DNA of 43,416 nucleotides, taken from NCBI RefSeq assembly GCF_028714215.1, contig NZ_JAQTMS010000035.1, forward strand, positions 1-43,416, in the 5' to 3' direction. The notes beneath the pieces are model-generated. The model worked only from the letters and a program-made list of their open reading frames with translations. It was not told the DNA's origin and ran no database searches. Shown here piece after piece: positions 24,851 through 33,039 of the stretch. Made by a program: the position numbers and the translations under genes. This stretch comes from Rhodoferax sp. (GTDB lineage Bacteria > Pseudomonadota > Gammaproteobacteria > Burkholderiales > Burkholderiaceae_C). Each line of letters opens with the position of its first letter. Positions within the stretch are counted from its first letter, which is position 1.

Positions 24851-25477
24851 ATGAAGCCAGCGCCCTTGTTGATCCTGCTGCTGGGCCTGCTGCTGGGGGC
24901 GGCCGGGATCTGGTACCGGCCGGCAGCGGCACCGGACGGAAGTTCGCCAGCGGCGGGGCCGACAGCGCCGCATGCCGCTGCCCCGTTGACGGCTGAGCGT
25001 TCAAGTGATGTCGGAAATGGGCCTGCCAGCGTGCCGCCGTGGACGCCAGCCCAAGCGCCCACGCCGGCCCCAACCTCCTCGGCCGGTGGCGGCAGTGCCT
25101 GGGTCGCGCCGGCGTTGACGCGGCAGCAGGAGCCGGCGCCAAAGGTGTCGATGGCCGGCCGGGACTGGTTGCTGCTGGGCGCCCGGGAGGTTGTGAACGG
25201 CAACGCAAAGCAGACCATCGTGGTGCTGCGGGACGAGCTCAGCGGGCAACTGGAATACCGTCAATCCGCCTTGCGCGTGGTGCTCAGGGAAGGCCTGGAC
25301 TACGAGGCTTTCATCCGTGAACGGCCGCACGCGCGACGCTTGTTCGTGAATCCGCTGTATGGCGAAATAGCCGTCGATCCGGCCCAGATCGGTGCCGAAT
25401 ATCTGGCCTTGTCCAGCGATCCCCGGGTACTCAAAGTCACCTTCCTGCCGATCGCCGTGCCGCTCAAGGCCAGGTAG
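24851..25477 (+). CDS. exported small protein, possible external chaperone of the protease
   Basis: The 208-residue protein has an N-terminal hydrophobic helix (PLLILLLGLLLGAAGIWY), a long Pro/Ala linker (to about residue 90) and a folded C-terminal domain of about 110 residues (WLLLGAREVVNGNAKQTIVVLRDELSGQLEYRQSALRVVL and YGEIAVDPAQIGAEYL). I do not recognise a family. Its place directly after a propeptide-less kexin-like protease (22-base gap), its size and its export signal match ORF2, the external chaperone/inhibitor of the Aeromonas serine protease. Functional assignment is inference from context. The ribosome-binding site (GAGG) abuts the ATG and is poor, so translation may be coupled. 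Confidence 0.5.
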   Translation: MKPAPLLILLLGLLLGAAGIWYRPAAAPDGSSPAAGPTAPHAAAPLTAERSSDVGNGPASVPPWTPAQAPTPAPTSSAGGGSAWVAPALTRQQEPAPKVSMAGRDWLLLGAREVVNGNAKQTIVVLRDELSGQLEYRQSALRVVLREGLDYEAFIRERPHARRLFVNPLYGEIAVDPAQIGAEYLALSSDPRVLKVTFLPIAVPLKAR

Positions 25478-25511
25478 ATCGCCGGCTCACCTGGTGCGCT
25501 GGCGTTTGCGT

Positions 25512-25826
25512 TCAGTAAAAGATGGCGAGCCAGATGGTTTCTTGCTCTGGCGCGGTCCAGGCGATCCGGTGTTTTTGGTGGGCCGGAATATGGACGTAGT
25601 CGCCGCATCCCAGATCCAGGGTGCCCTCCGGAAATTGCAGCCGGGCCGCTCCCCTGAGCAACAAGACCCATTCCGGCTGCTCCTGGTCGTACCAGAAATC
25701 CGGACCCGATTCATGTCCTCTGGAAATGATGCGCTCTATTCTGAGTCGGCCCGATGACAACAGGGTTTGGCTAAGTTCCGCCGGCAATTCCCGCGGGATG
25801 TTGTCGAGTAGATTGGCTTTTTCCAT
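25512..25826 (-). CDS. cupin-domain protein
   Basis: The 104-residue protein is a single cupin: motif 1 around EWVLLLRGAARLQFPEG and motif 2 GDYVHIPAHQKHRIAW, with likely metal ligands Glu and the His residues of motif 2. Small cupins sense or convert small ligands, or store metal. Its ATG overlaps the stop of the sensor-kinase gene by one base (TGATG), so it is the third gene of the regulator operon. It converges on the putative chaperone gene with a 34-base gap. Confidence 0.85.
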   Translation of the reverse strand: MEKANLLDNIPRELPAELSQTLLSSGRLRIERIISRGHESGPDFWYDQEQPEWVLLLRGAARLQFPEGTLDLGCGDYVHIPAHQKHRIAWTAPEQETIWLAIFY

Positions 25827-27820
25827 CAGTTGATCTTTTGCTCCGGCTCGGCGCCGGTCAGCGGCAGGCGGATCGTGAACTCGGCGCCCCCCGCCACATT
25901 GCGCGCGCCGATGCTGCCGTGCAGACGTTCGGTGATCATGCGGCTGGCCAATACCAAGCCGAAGCCCAGCCCGGAATGGCTGGAGGGACGGGCGTACAAC
26001 TCGAACAGGCGCTCCAGGTGCTCAGCCCGGATACCGCCGCCGTTGTCGGTGATGGTCAGCAACAACTGGTGCCCGGTCGCGCTCATTGTTACCGTGATCA
26101 GGGGGGCGGCGACCTTGCGTTCCTTGAGCACTTGGGTGGCGTTCTCCAGCACGATCATCATGGCGTGCGCGAAGGCGTTGGCGTAGCCGTGCAGCACCAG
26201 ATCCGGCAGCAGGCGGCGTTCGATGCGCAGCGCACTGCCGGTGGTCATGGGCGTCAGCATGCTCACCACATGCTCGATCTGCTCGGCCGGGTAAAAGTCC
26301 TGCTGCGACTTGTCGTCGCTATAGAAGCGGTAGATGTCGACGATGGTCTTGTCCATGAAGTCGATGGTCTGGCGCATGGCGGCCAGTGCCTTGGGCAGTT
26401 CCCGTTCGCGCTCGGCCAGCGGGCGATCCATCAGCGATTCGAGCTTCATCAACTGCGTGCCGGCGTAGATCACCGGCCGCTTCAACTGATGCACCACGCC
26501 CGAGAGCATCTGACCGACCGAAATGAATTTCGATTGCGCGATCAGCAGCCGCTCGCTGGCATCGTGCTCGGCGGCCAGGCGGCGGATGCGCTGGCCCAGA
26601 CCGAGTGACAGAAAACTGAGTTCCAGTGTCAATCCGATCGGGGTCCCGTAAACGCTGGTGAACTCGGGAATCCCAAGTTCCAGACCAAACCACTCGGCAT
26701 CCTGCAGCAGCGCCAGCAGGATGAAGCTGCCGGTGCCGGCCAGGTAATAGGACCAGCCGGCAAAGCGCTGCACGGCGGCATGGATGGCCACCGCCAGCCA
26801 GAACAGCAGGAAAAACAGCAGCAGATACGCCATCGCGGGGCCGATCACGTCCAGCGCTGGCCAAAAGGCGGCGGCGACTTCGGTCAGCATGATGGTCAAT
26901 GCCAGCGCGATCCAGCCCTGAAGCAGGCGCGCCACCCCTGGGGAGCGGTGTTTCAGGTCGAAGAACGCGTTGCCAAAGAGCGCCGCGGTGATCGTCACCA
27001 GCATCAGCATGAGTCGCGAAATTCTGGCCTCGGTGACGGCTGTCAGCGAACCCAGAAGGGCGGCCGTGTCGGGCATCAAAGTGCTGAACAGGGGTCTGGC
27101 CAATACCAGGATGTCGACCCCATGCATGGTCAGGGTGAAGGCGTACAGCGTGCTGGCGTGCAGCACATAAAACAGGAAAACACGCTGGCGCAAGGCAAAA
27201 CCGGCGATCAGGTTGTACAACACCAGCGCCGCCACCAGACCCGTGAAGATGCCCCAGATGCTGGCGTCGCGCTGGGCAAAACGCAGGAAGCTGTTGGGCG
27301 TATACAAGTGGCTGTCGATCTCCATGGCGCGCTCGGAGTAGTGCCGGGTGTAGATCAGCACCTGCTCGCCGGCGCCCAGCGCAATCGGCTGCACGTCGTA
27401 GCGGTGGGACAGCGTGCGTGGCTCGCGCGGACGGTGACGGCCCAGAGCGTAGGATTCGACTTCACCGCCCTGGCGCAGCAGGTGGATGTCGATCTGGTAG
27501 ACGTAAGGCGAGGGATTCATCAGCAATACGCTGCGCTTCTCGGGCGACGGGTTGTGCAGCGCCAGACGGGTCCAGACCGCGGCCCGTTGGACCGGGAAAC
27601 GGGTGCGCTGCGTGGCCTTGAAACTGGCGTCCCGACGGCGCACCTCGGCCAGCGTCAACAGCCGGCTTTCATCGACCAGCATTTCTAGCGATGAGCGGGC
27701 GTCCAGTCGCGTGAAGTCCGGCGGCAGCTCCAGCGCCGTCAGCGCGGCGGCCGGCAGCGACCCGCACAGCAATGCCGCAGTCGCCAGCCAGCGCCACGGC
27801 CAGCGCCAAATCTCATTCAT
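25826..27820 (-). CDS. 7TM-DISM-type sensor histidine kinase
   Basis: The 664-residue kinase has a signal peptide, a periplasmic beta-rich domain of about 150 residues (7TMR-DISM extracellular type: VWTRLALHNPSPEKRSVLLMNPSPYVYQIDIHLL), seven or so membrane helices between about 190 and 410, and a C-terminal kinase. The phosphoacceptor His sits near residue 443 in SGVVHQLKRPV, an H-box that differs from the usual HE(L/I)R-x-P. The ATPase part has N-box MIVLENATQVL, G1 DNGGGI and G2 GLGFGLVLA. It overlaps the upstream regulator gene by eight bases. It likely senses a carbohydrate- or lipid-like ligand. Confidence 0.88.
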   Translation of the reverse strand: MNEIWRWPWRWLATAALLCGSLPAAALTALELPPDFTRLDARSSLEMLVDESRLLTLAEVRRRDASFKATQRTRFPVQRAAVWTRLALHNPSPEKRSVLLMNPSPYVYQIDIHLLRQGGEVESYALGRHRPREPRTLSHRYDVQPIALGAGEQVLIYTRHYSERAMEIDSHLYTPNSFLRFAQRDASIWGIFTGLVAALVLYNLIAGFALRQRVFLFYVLHASTLYAFTLTMHGVDILVLARPLFSTLMPDTAALLGSLTAVTEARISRLMLMLVTITAALFGNAFFDLKHRSPGVARLLQGWIALALTIMLTEVAAAFWPALDVIGPAMAYLLLFFLLFWLAVAIHAAVQRFAGWSYYLAGTGSFILLALLQDAEWFGLELGIPEFTSVYGTPIGLTLELSFLSLGLGQRIRRLAAEHDASERLLIAQSKFISVGQMLSGVVHQLKRPVIYAGTQLMKLESLMDRPLAERERELPKALAAMRQTIDFMDKTIVDIYRFYSDDKSQQDFYPAEQIEHVVSMLTPMTTGSALRIERRLLPDLVLHGYANAFAHAMMIVLENATQVLKERKVAAPLITVTMSATGHQLLLTITDNGGGIRAEHLERLFELYARPSSHSGLGFGLVLASRMITERLHGSIGARNVAGGAEFTIRLPLTGAEPEQKIN

Positions 27821-28547
27821 GCGGCGCCTGACGCAGCATGAAACCCATGCCGTACATGTTGGCGATATGGTCGGCCCCGATCTTTTGCCGCAGGCGCAGG
27901 ATCAGGTTCTTCAAGCCGGCTTCGCTGGCGTTTTCGTCGTCGCCGTAGACCTGCGCCAGGATGCGGTCCTTGCTCAGCCATTGCCCACGGTGTTTCAAAA
28001 GCAGATCGAGCAAGGCCTTCTCCCGGTTCGTCAAGTGCACCGCTTGACCGGCGCGGTACAGGCAGTCGCTGGTCACGCAATAAGTGGTGTCGGCATCGAA
28101 GCGGGTGAACAAGCGGCCTTCGGCCAGAATGCGCTCGGCGCTGCGGCCCAGGGCTTCTTTCAGGCGTGCCCAGGACAAGGGCTTGACCAGGTAATCGGCC
28201 AGGTTGAGCCGCATCGCTTCCAGCAATTCGTCAGTCTTCGCGTAGGCACTGGTGATGAAAATCGGTACATGGAGATCGCGCTGGCGGATCGCTGCCGTCA
28301 TTTCCAGTCCGTTCATTTTCGGCATCCGCAGGTCCGCGATCACCAGATGGATGGGACGGGAGTCGAACACACGCAAGCCTTCTTCGCCATCGGCCGCAAC
28401 CACCAGATCGCGGAAAAAGCCGCGCAGCAGGTCGGCCGTGTCATCCCGCAAGACGGCGTCGTCCTCGACATAGAGCGCATCGAAATTGCGCAGGATCGAA
28501 ATTCGCCGGTTGGCCACCGGCGGGGCGGAATCGGAGCTGCCTTCCAT
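27813..28547 (-). CDS. OmpR-type response regulator
   Basis: The 244-residue protein has a receiver domain (acidic pair in LYVEDDAV, phosphoacceptor Asp72 in IADLRMPKMNG, Lys in YLVKPLSW) and a winged-helix domain with LTNREKALLDLLLKHRGQWLSKDRILAQVYG and GLKNLILRLRQKIG. The start ATG 28545-28547 lies only seven bases from a possible -10 CATAAT (28554-28559, - strand), so the mRNA might be leaderless, or a later GTG might be used. A GAGACTTT direct-repeat box lies 25 bases upstream of the start (28572-28593). It is the first gene of the regulator-kinase-cupin operon. Confidence 0.9.
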   Translation of the reverse strand: MEGSSDSAPPVANRRISILRNFDALYVEDDAVLRDDTADLLRGFFRDLVVAADGEEGLRVFDSRPIHLVIADLRMPKMNGLEMTAAIRQRDLHVPIFITSAYAKTDELLEAMRLNLADYLVKPLSWARLKEALGRSAERILAEGRLFTRFDADTTYCVTSDCLYRAGQAVHLTNREKALLDLLLKHRGQWLSKDRILAQVYGDDENASEAGLKNLILRLRQKIGADHIANMYGMGFMLRQAPHE

Positions 28548-28571
28548 CGGGAAATTATGCCTACCCCGGTT

Positions 28572-28593
28572 GAGACTTTTACGAGACTTTGTG
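28572..28593. promoter_or_regulatory. OmpR-type direct-repeat box between regulator and GGT genes
   Basis: GAGACTTT at 28572-28579 and 28583-28590 is spaced by 11 bases. The 22-bp core, with its flanking TT and GT, is identical to the box at 20559-20580 except for one base. It lies in the 154-base divergent gap, and its distance from the regulator start suggests autoregulation. Relative to the GGT gene the orientation is the same as at the lipoprotein cluster, but no -10 follows at the right distance. Confidence 0.65.
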
Positions 28594-28701
28594 GTTTGGT
28601 CGGCGATCCGGCGCTTGCAGGCCGTGCTTTGGCTGTTCCCTGCTAGAGTGCTGGCGGCAGGGATTACGCCTTGCTGCCCAATTATCCGGAGACACGCCAC
28701 T

Positions 28702-30426
28702 ATGCAAAAACTGTCCACGCGCCTGCTGTTGATCGCCAGCGCCACGTTTCTTTGTTACGCCGGCAGCCAGGCCGCCTCGGTGGCTCCGGTGGCGGCCGAA
28801 CACGGCATGGTGGTGACGGCGCAGCAGCTGGCGACCCGGGTCGGGGTCGACGTGCTGAAGAAAGGCGGCAACGCGATCGATGCCGCGGTGGCGGTCGGCT
28901 ATGCGCTGGCGGTGGTCTACCCGGCGGCCGGCAATCTGGGTGGCGGCGGCTTCATGACGCTGCAACTGGCCGATGGGCGCAAGACCTTCCTCGATTTTCG
29001 CGAAAAGGCGCCGCTGGCCGCTACCGCCAATATGTACCTGGACGCTGACGGTAATGTGGTCAAGGGCCTGAGCACCAAGGGCTACCTGGCGGTGGGTGTG
29101 CCGGGGTCCGTGGCCGGGCTGGAACTGGCGCGTGCCAAATACGGCAGCATGACGCGCGCCGCGCTGATGGCGCCGGCGATCCAATTGGCCCAGCGTGGTT
29201 TTGCGCTGGAGCAGGGCGATGCCGACATCTTGCAGTCGGCGAGCGCCGACCTGGCCAAGGACGCGCCGTCCGCCGCCATCTTTCTAAATCGCGGCGAGCC
29301 GTTCCAGAGCGGCCAGAAACTGGTGCAGAAAGACCTGGCCAGAACCCTGCGTCTGATCAGCCAGCGCGGCGTTGCAGGCTTCTACCAAGGGCCGGTCGCC
29401 AAGGCGCTGGTGGCGGCCAGCAAGGCCGGCAAAGGCATCCTCAGCCAAGCCGACCTGGACCAGTACACGGTGCGCGAACTCGCGCCGGTGGAGTGCGATT
29501 ACCGGGGTTACCACATCGTGTCGGCACCGCCACCCAGCTCGGGTGGGGTCGTGATCTGCGAGATTCTGAATATCGTCGAAGGCTACCCGCTCAAGGACTG
29601 GGGTTTTCGCTCGGCCCAGGCGGTGCACTACCAGATCGAAGCCATGCGCCACGCCTACCTGGATCGCAACAGCTACCTGGGCGACCCGGACTTTGTGAAG
29701 AATCCGCTGGAGCGACTGCTGGACAAGGGCTACGCGGCCAAAATCCGCGCCGCCATCGACCCGGCCAAGGCCGGCGTCTCGCAGCAACTCAAGCCCGGTG
29801 TCGCGCCGCACGAAGGGACCAACACCACGCACTACTCGATCGTCGACCAGGCCGGCAACGCGGTGGCGGTCACCTACACCTTGAACGACTGGTTCGGTGC
29901 CCGGGTCACGGCCTCCGGCACCGGCGTGCTGCTGAACAACGAAATGGACGACTTCACGGTCAAGGTCGGCGTGCCCAATCTGTACGGTCTGGTGCAGGGC
30001 GAAGCCAACGCCATTGCGCCGGGCAAGAGGCCTTTGAGTTCCATGAGCCCGACCATCGTCAGCCAGGGCGGCAAGCCGGTCATGGTGGTCGGAACGCCCG
30101 GCGGCAGCCGCATCATCACGGCCGTGACGCACACCATCCTGAACGTGATCGACTACGGCATGAACGTGCAGGAAGCGGTCGACGCGCCGCGTTTCCACCA
30201 GCAGTGGTTGCCCGATCTGACCAATGTCGATACGTTCGGCATCAGCCCCGACACGCGTAAGATCCTGCTCGGCATGGGGCACCAACTGGGCGCGCCGCAG
30301 CCAGCCAACCATCTGGCGGTGATCCTGGTGGGAGCGCCGTCGCTGGGCGGCAAACCGGTTGGCAACAAGCGCTTCTATGGCGCCAACGACCCGCGCCGCA
30401 ATACCGGGCTGGCGCTGGGCTATTGA
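28702..30426 (+). CDS. ggt: gamma-glutamyltransferase (periplasmic)
   Basis: The 574-residue precursor has a Sec signal (LSTRLLLIASATFLCYAGSQA) and the GGT fold. The nucleophile is Thr375 in GTNTTHYSIVD, whose N-terminal side is the autocleavage site. The small subunit carries MDDFTVKVGVPN, GKRPLSSMSPTIV and GTPGGSRIITAV, which bind the gamma-glutamyl group. The enzyme transfers or hydrolyses gamma-glutamyl groups of glutathione in the periplasm. ATG 28702 is chosen since the signal peptide begins there. It diverges from the regulator operon and converges on the enoyl-CoA hydratase gene with a ten-base gap. Confidence 0.95.
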   Translation: MQKLSTRLLLIASATFLCYAGSQAASVAPVAAEHGMVVTAQQLATRVGVDVLKKGGNAIDAAVAVGYALAVVYPAAGNLGGGGFMTLQLADGRKTFLDFREKAPLAATANMYLDADGNVVKGLSTKGYLAVGVPGSVAGLELARAKYGSMTRAALMAPAIQLAQRGFALEQGDADILQSASADLAKDAPSAAIFLNRGEPFQSGQKLVQKDLARTLRLISQRGVAGFYQGPVAKALVAASKAGKGILSQADLDQYTVRELAPVECDYRGYHIVSAPPPSSGGVVICEILNIVEGYPLKDWGFRSAQAVHYQIEAMRHAYLDRNSYLGDPDFVKNPLERLLDKGYAAKIRAAIDPAKAGVSQQLKPGVAPHEGTNTTHYSIVDQAGNAVAVTYTLNDWFGARVTASGTGVLLNNEMDDFTVKVGVPNLYGLVQGEANAIAPGKRPLSSMSPTIVSQGGKPVMVVGTPGGSRIITAVTHTILNVIDYGMNVQEAVDAPRFHQQWLPDLTNVDTFGISPDTRKILLGMGHQLGAPQPANHLAVILVGAPSLGGKPVGNKRFYGANDPRRNTGLALGY

Positions 30427-30436
30427 GCGTTGCCGG

Positions 30437-31198
30437 CTACAGCCGCTTGCTGGCAAATTCCTGAATTCTTTGTGCCGTGTCATGGTTGGCAAAACAGGCC
30501 GCCGCCGCCTCCTGTTCCAGCTCGATGGCCTTGGCCAACTGGCTTTGCAACTGACTGGTCAGCAGGCGCTTGAGGCGCGTCGTGGCGGTGGCCGAGCGTG
30601 ATGCCACTTGTGCTGCCAACTCGATGGCAGTCGGTAGCATGGCATCCTGGGTTGTGACGCGATTGACCAGGCCCAGTTGCTGCAAGGCCGAGGCGCCGTG
30701 CCGCTCACCCAGCACGATCAACTCCATGGTGCGCTGGTGCCCCAGCGCCTGCGGCAGCAGGTGCGTGACGCCGCCGGTGACGAAATGGCCTAACGCCATC
30801 TCGGGAAAGAAGCACACCAGGTTGTCGGCCGCCACCACCATGTCGCAGTTGAGCACCCATTCGAAACCGCCGCCCACGGCATAGCCATGCACGGCGCCGA
30901 TGACCAGCTTGGGGCCGAACATGATGTCGCGCGTGATCTGCTGGATGCGCTGGCAGTGCAGTGCGATGGAAGCCGGACTTTCGGCCTGCTGGTCGAACTC
31001 CTTCAAATCGTCGCCGGCGCAAAAAGCCCGACCGGCGCCGGTCAGCACGATGCAGCCGGTGGCCGGGTCGCTTTGCGCTTGCGCCAGCGCCGCATGCAAG
31101 TCCAGCAGCAACTCGCCGCCAATGGCATTGAGTCGCTCCGGACGGTTGAGGGTGACCACGCTGACGCGGCCCACGGTACTGATCTCGGTAAATTTCAT
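30437..31198 (-). CDS. enoyl-CoA hydratase/isomerase family protein
   Basis: The 253-residue protein has the crotonase fold: VVTLNRPERLNAIG, the CoA/oxyanion loop AGRAFCAGDDL, the second oxyanion segment VHGYAVGGGFEWVLNCDMVVA and the FPEMALGHFVTGGV region where catalytic acids lie. The start ATG 31196-31198 overlaps the acyl-CoA ligase stop by four bases and has GGAGC upstream, which is better than the in-frame ATG at 31210. With the ligase it likely activates and transforms an unsaturated or carnitine-like acid. The exact substrate is unclear. Confidence 0.88.
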   Translation of the reverse strand: MKFTEISTVGRVSVVTLNRPERLNAIGGELLLDLHAALAQAQSDPATGCIVLTGAGRAFCAGDDLKEFDQQAESPASIALHCQRIQQITRDIMFGPKLVIGAVHGYAVGGGFEWVLNCDMVVAADNLVCFFPEMALGHFVTGGVTHLLPQALGHQRTMELIVLGERHGASALQQLGLVNRVTTQDAMLPTAIELAAQVASRSATATTRLKRLLTSQLQSQLAKAIELEQEAAAACFANHDTAQRIQEFASKRL

Positions 31199-32784
31199 GT
31201 TTTGCTCCATTTTTCACGGTCCCAGGTGTCGGCGGTAATGCCTTGTTGTTGCAGTTTGAATTTCTCGATCTTGTCGGTGGGTGTTTTCGGCAGCTCGCCG
31301 ACAAAGCGGAGGTAGCGCGGCAGCATGAAGGGCGCCATGCGCTCGCGGCAAAAGTCCAGCAGGGCCGGGGCGTCGGGCTGCGCGTCGTGGCGCAGCACCA
31401 CGCAAGCCATCACCTCTTCTTCGGTCATCTCGCTGGGCACGCCGTAGACGGCGCAGGCCAGCACATCCGGGTGTTGCTCGACCAGCATTTCAACTTCAGC
31501 CGCCGCAATGTTTTCGCCGCGCCGGCGCACCATGTCCTTGTTGCGCCCGACAAAGTACAGAAAGCCGTCGGCGTCGCTTCTCAGCAAATCGCCGGTATGA
31601 AACCACAAGTCCCGAAAAGCCGCCAGCGTGGCCTGCGGCATGCCGTAATAGCCGGCCATGATGAGGGAGGGCTCGCGCGTCCGCAGCGCCAACTCGCCGG
31701 CTTGCCCCACCGGCACTTCGAAACCATCCGGGTCCAGCAGCGCCACGTCGAACGGCCCGATGGGTTTGCCGCAAGAGCCCGACCGGCGCGGCTCATCCTG
31801 CGGCGTGAAAATCATGGCGCCGGCTTCGGTCAGGCCGTACAACTCCACCAGGCGGCAGCCGAAACGCGCTTCGAACTCGCTCGCCCAGGCCGGCAGCGGC
31901 ACGCCCCAGCCGAGCCGCGCGAAATGTTCCCGGTCGCGTGCCGACGGCGGCTGTTTCCACAACATGGTGAGGGTGGCGCCCATGAAATCGAACACGGTGG
32001 CCTTGAGCGCGCGCATCTCGTCCCAGTAGCGCGACACGCTGAAGCGCTCGCCGATCGCGGCAACGCCCCGCAGCAGCAGGGCCGGGGCGATGGTCATGAC
32101 GGCGGCGTCCAGATGAAACATCGGGTAGGGGCAGTACAGCACGTCATCGGGTTTCAGCCCTAGCCCCTGGATGGTCAGACTGGCCTGCGCCAGCACGAAG
32201 CGGTGCGAAATCATGGCGGCCTTGGAGGAGCCGCTGGTGCCGGAGGTGTAGAGCAGCAGGCACAGTTCGGCAAAGCCGACCTCCGGCAGCGTCGCCGGCG
32301 CCTGGCCTGGCGCTTGCAGCGCGTCATAGGACAGGCAGCCGGGCGCCGCCTCGCCGCCGACCACCACCACCTGCCCTATGCTGGTGAGCTGGTTGCGGAC
32401 CTCGGCCAGTTGCGGGTACTGGCTGGCATGCACCAGCAGCAGCCGGCTTTGCACCAGATTGAGGGCGCCGCTCAGCACCTGGCCCCTGAACGCGGTATTC
32501 ACCGGCGCCGTCACGGCGCCCAGCTTGGCCAGGGCAAACCACAGCAGCGCGAATTCGATGCAGTTGGGCAACAGAAGGCTGACGTTGTCGCCGCGCCGCA
32601 CACCCTGCGCCTGCAGCCCGGCGGCCAGTTGGTCGGAGGCGACGTCGACCTGGCGGTAAGTCCAACTGCCCTGCGTCATGCGGATAAAGGTCTGCTCCGG
32701 AACCTCGGCGGCGGCCCGTCGCAGTTCCGCCGCCAGCGAACCGGCAAAACGCGGCCCTGAACCGCCAACAGTGTCAAGTTTCAT
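31195..32784 (-). CDS. acyl-CoA ligase (AMP-forming), CaiC/FadD-like
   Basis: The 529-residue enzyme activates a carboxylic acid to its CoA thioester via an acyl-adenylate. Seen are the P-loop LLYTSGTSGSSKAAMISH (near residue 180), the YGLTEAGA motif, the hinge and A8 segment GRNKDMVRRRGENIAAAEVE and the catalytic Lys in LPKTPTDKIEKFKL. The overall sequence resembles crotonobetaine/carnitine-CoA ligases and other medium-chain ligases. ATG 32782-32784 is chosen since the upstream extension of the frame is Cys-rich and not coding-like. It is the first gene of a two-gene operon with the hydratase. Confidence 0.9.
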   Translation of the reverse strand: MKLDTVGGSGPRFAGSLAAELRRAAAEVPEQTFIRMTQGSWTYRQVDVASDQLAAGLQAQGVRRGDNVSLLLPNCIEFALLWFALAKLGAVTAPVNTAFRGQVLSGALNLVQSRLLLVHASQYPQLAEVRNQLTSIGQVVVVGGEAAPGCLSYDALQAPGQAPATLPEVGFAELCLLLYTSGTSGSSKAAMISHRFVLAQASLTIQGLGLKPDDVLYCPYPMFHLDAAVMTIAPALLLRGVAAIGERFSVSRYWDEMRALKATVFDFMGATLTMLWKQPPSARDREHFARLGWGVPLPAWASEFEARFGCRLVELYGLTEAGAMIFTPQDEPRRSGSCGKPIGPFDVALLDPDGFEVPVGQAGELALRTREPSLIMAGYYGMPQATLAAFRDLWFHTGDLLRSDADGFLYFVGRNKDMVRRRGENIAAAEVEMLVEQHPDVLACAVYGVPSEMTEEEVMACVVLRHDAQPDAPALLDFCRERMAPFMLPRYLRFVGELPKTPTDKIEKFKLQQQGITADTWDREKWSKT

Positions 32785-33039
32785 GGCTTGTATTCGAAAG
32801 TGAATAGGGCAAAGCAAGCAACATGCTACCGCGCCAGGGCAGGCCTGCCGGTCGCCGGCGTTACCTTGTGTTGCACCAGCTATGTTCGACAACGCACAGA
32901 CGGTCTGTTCGCGCGCCGGAATACTCCACTCAGTCAGGCAGTGCGCAACAGCGATTTTGCATGACCGCAGCGTAAGCGCAGGCAGGGTGTCGGTGCTCTG
33001 CATCGATGGTTTTTTGTATTCATCAAATAGGACAGCAAA

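Noticed and set aside
28486..28701. Upstream extension of the gamma-glutamyltransferase frame
   Set aside because: The extension crosses the regulator start and the GAGACTTT box, and the signal peptide begins at 28702.
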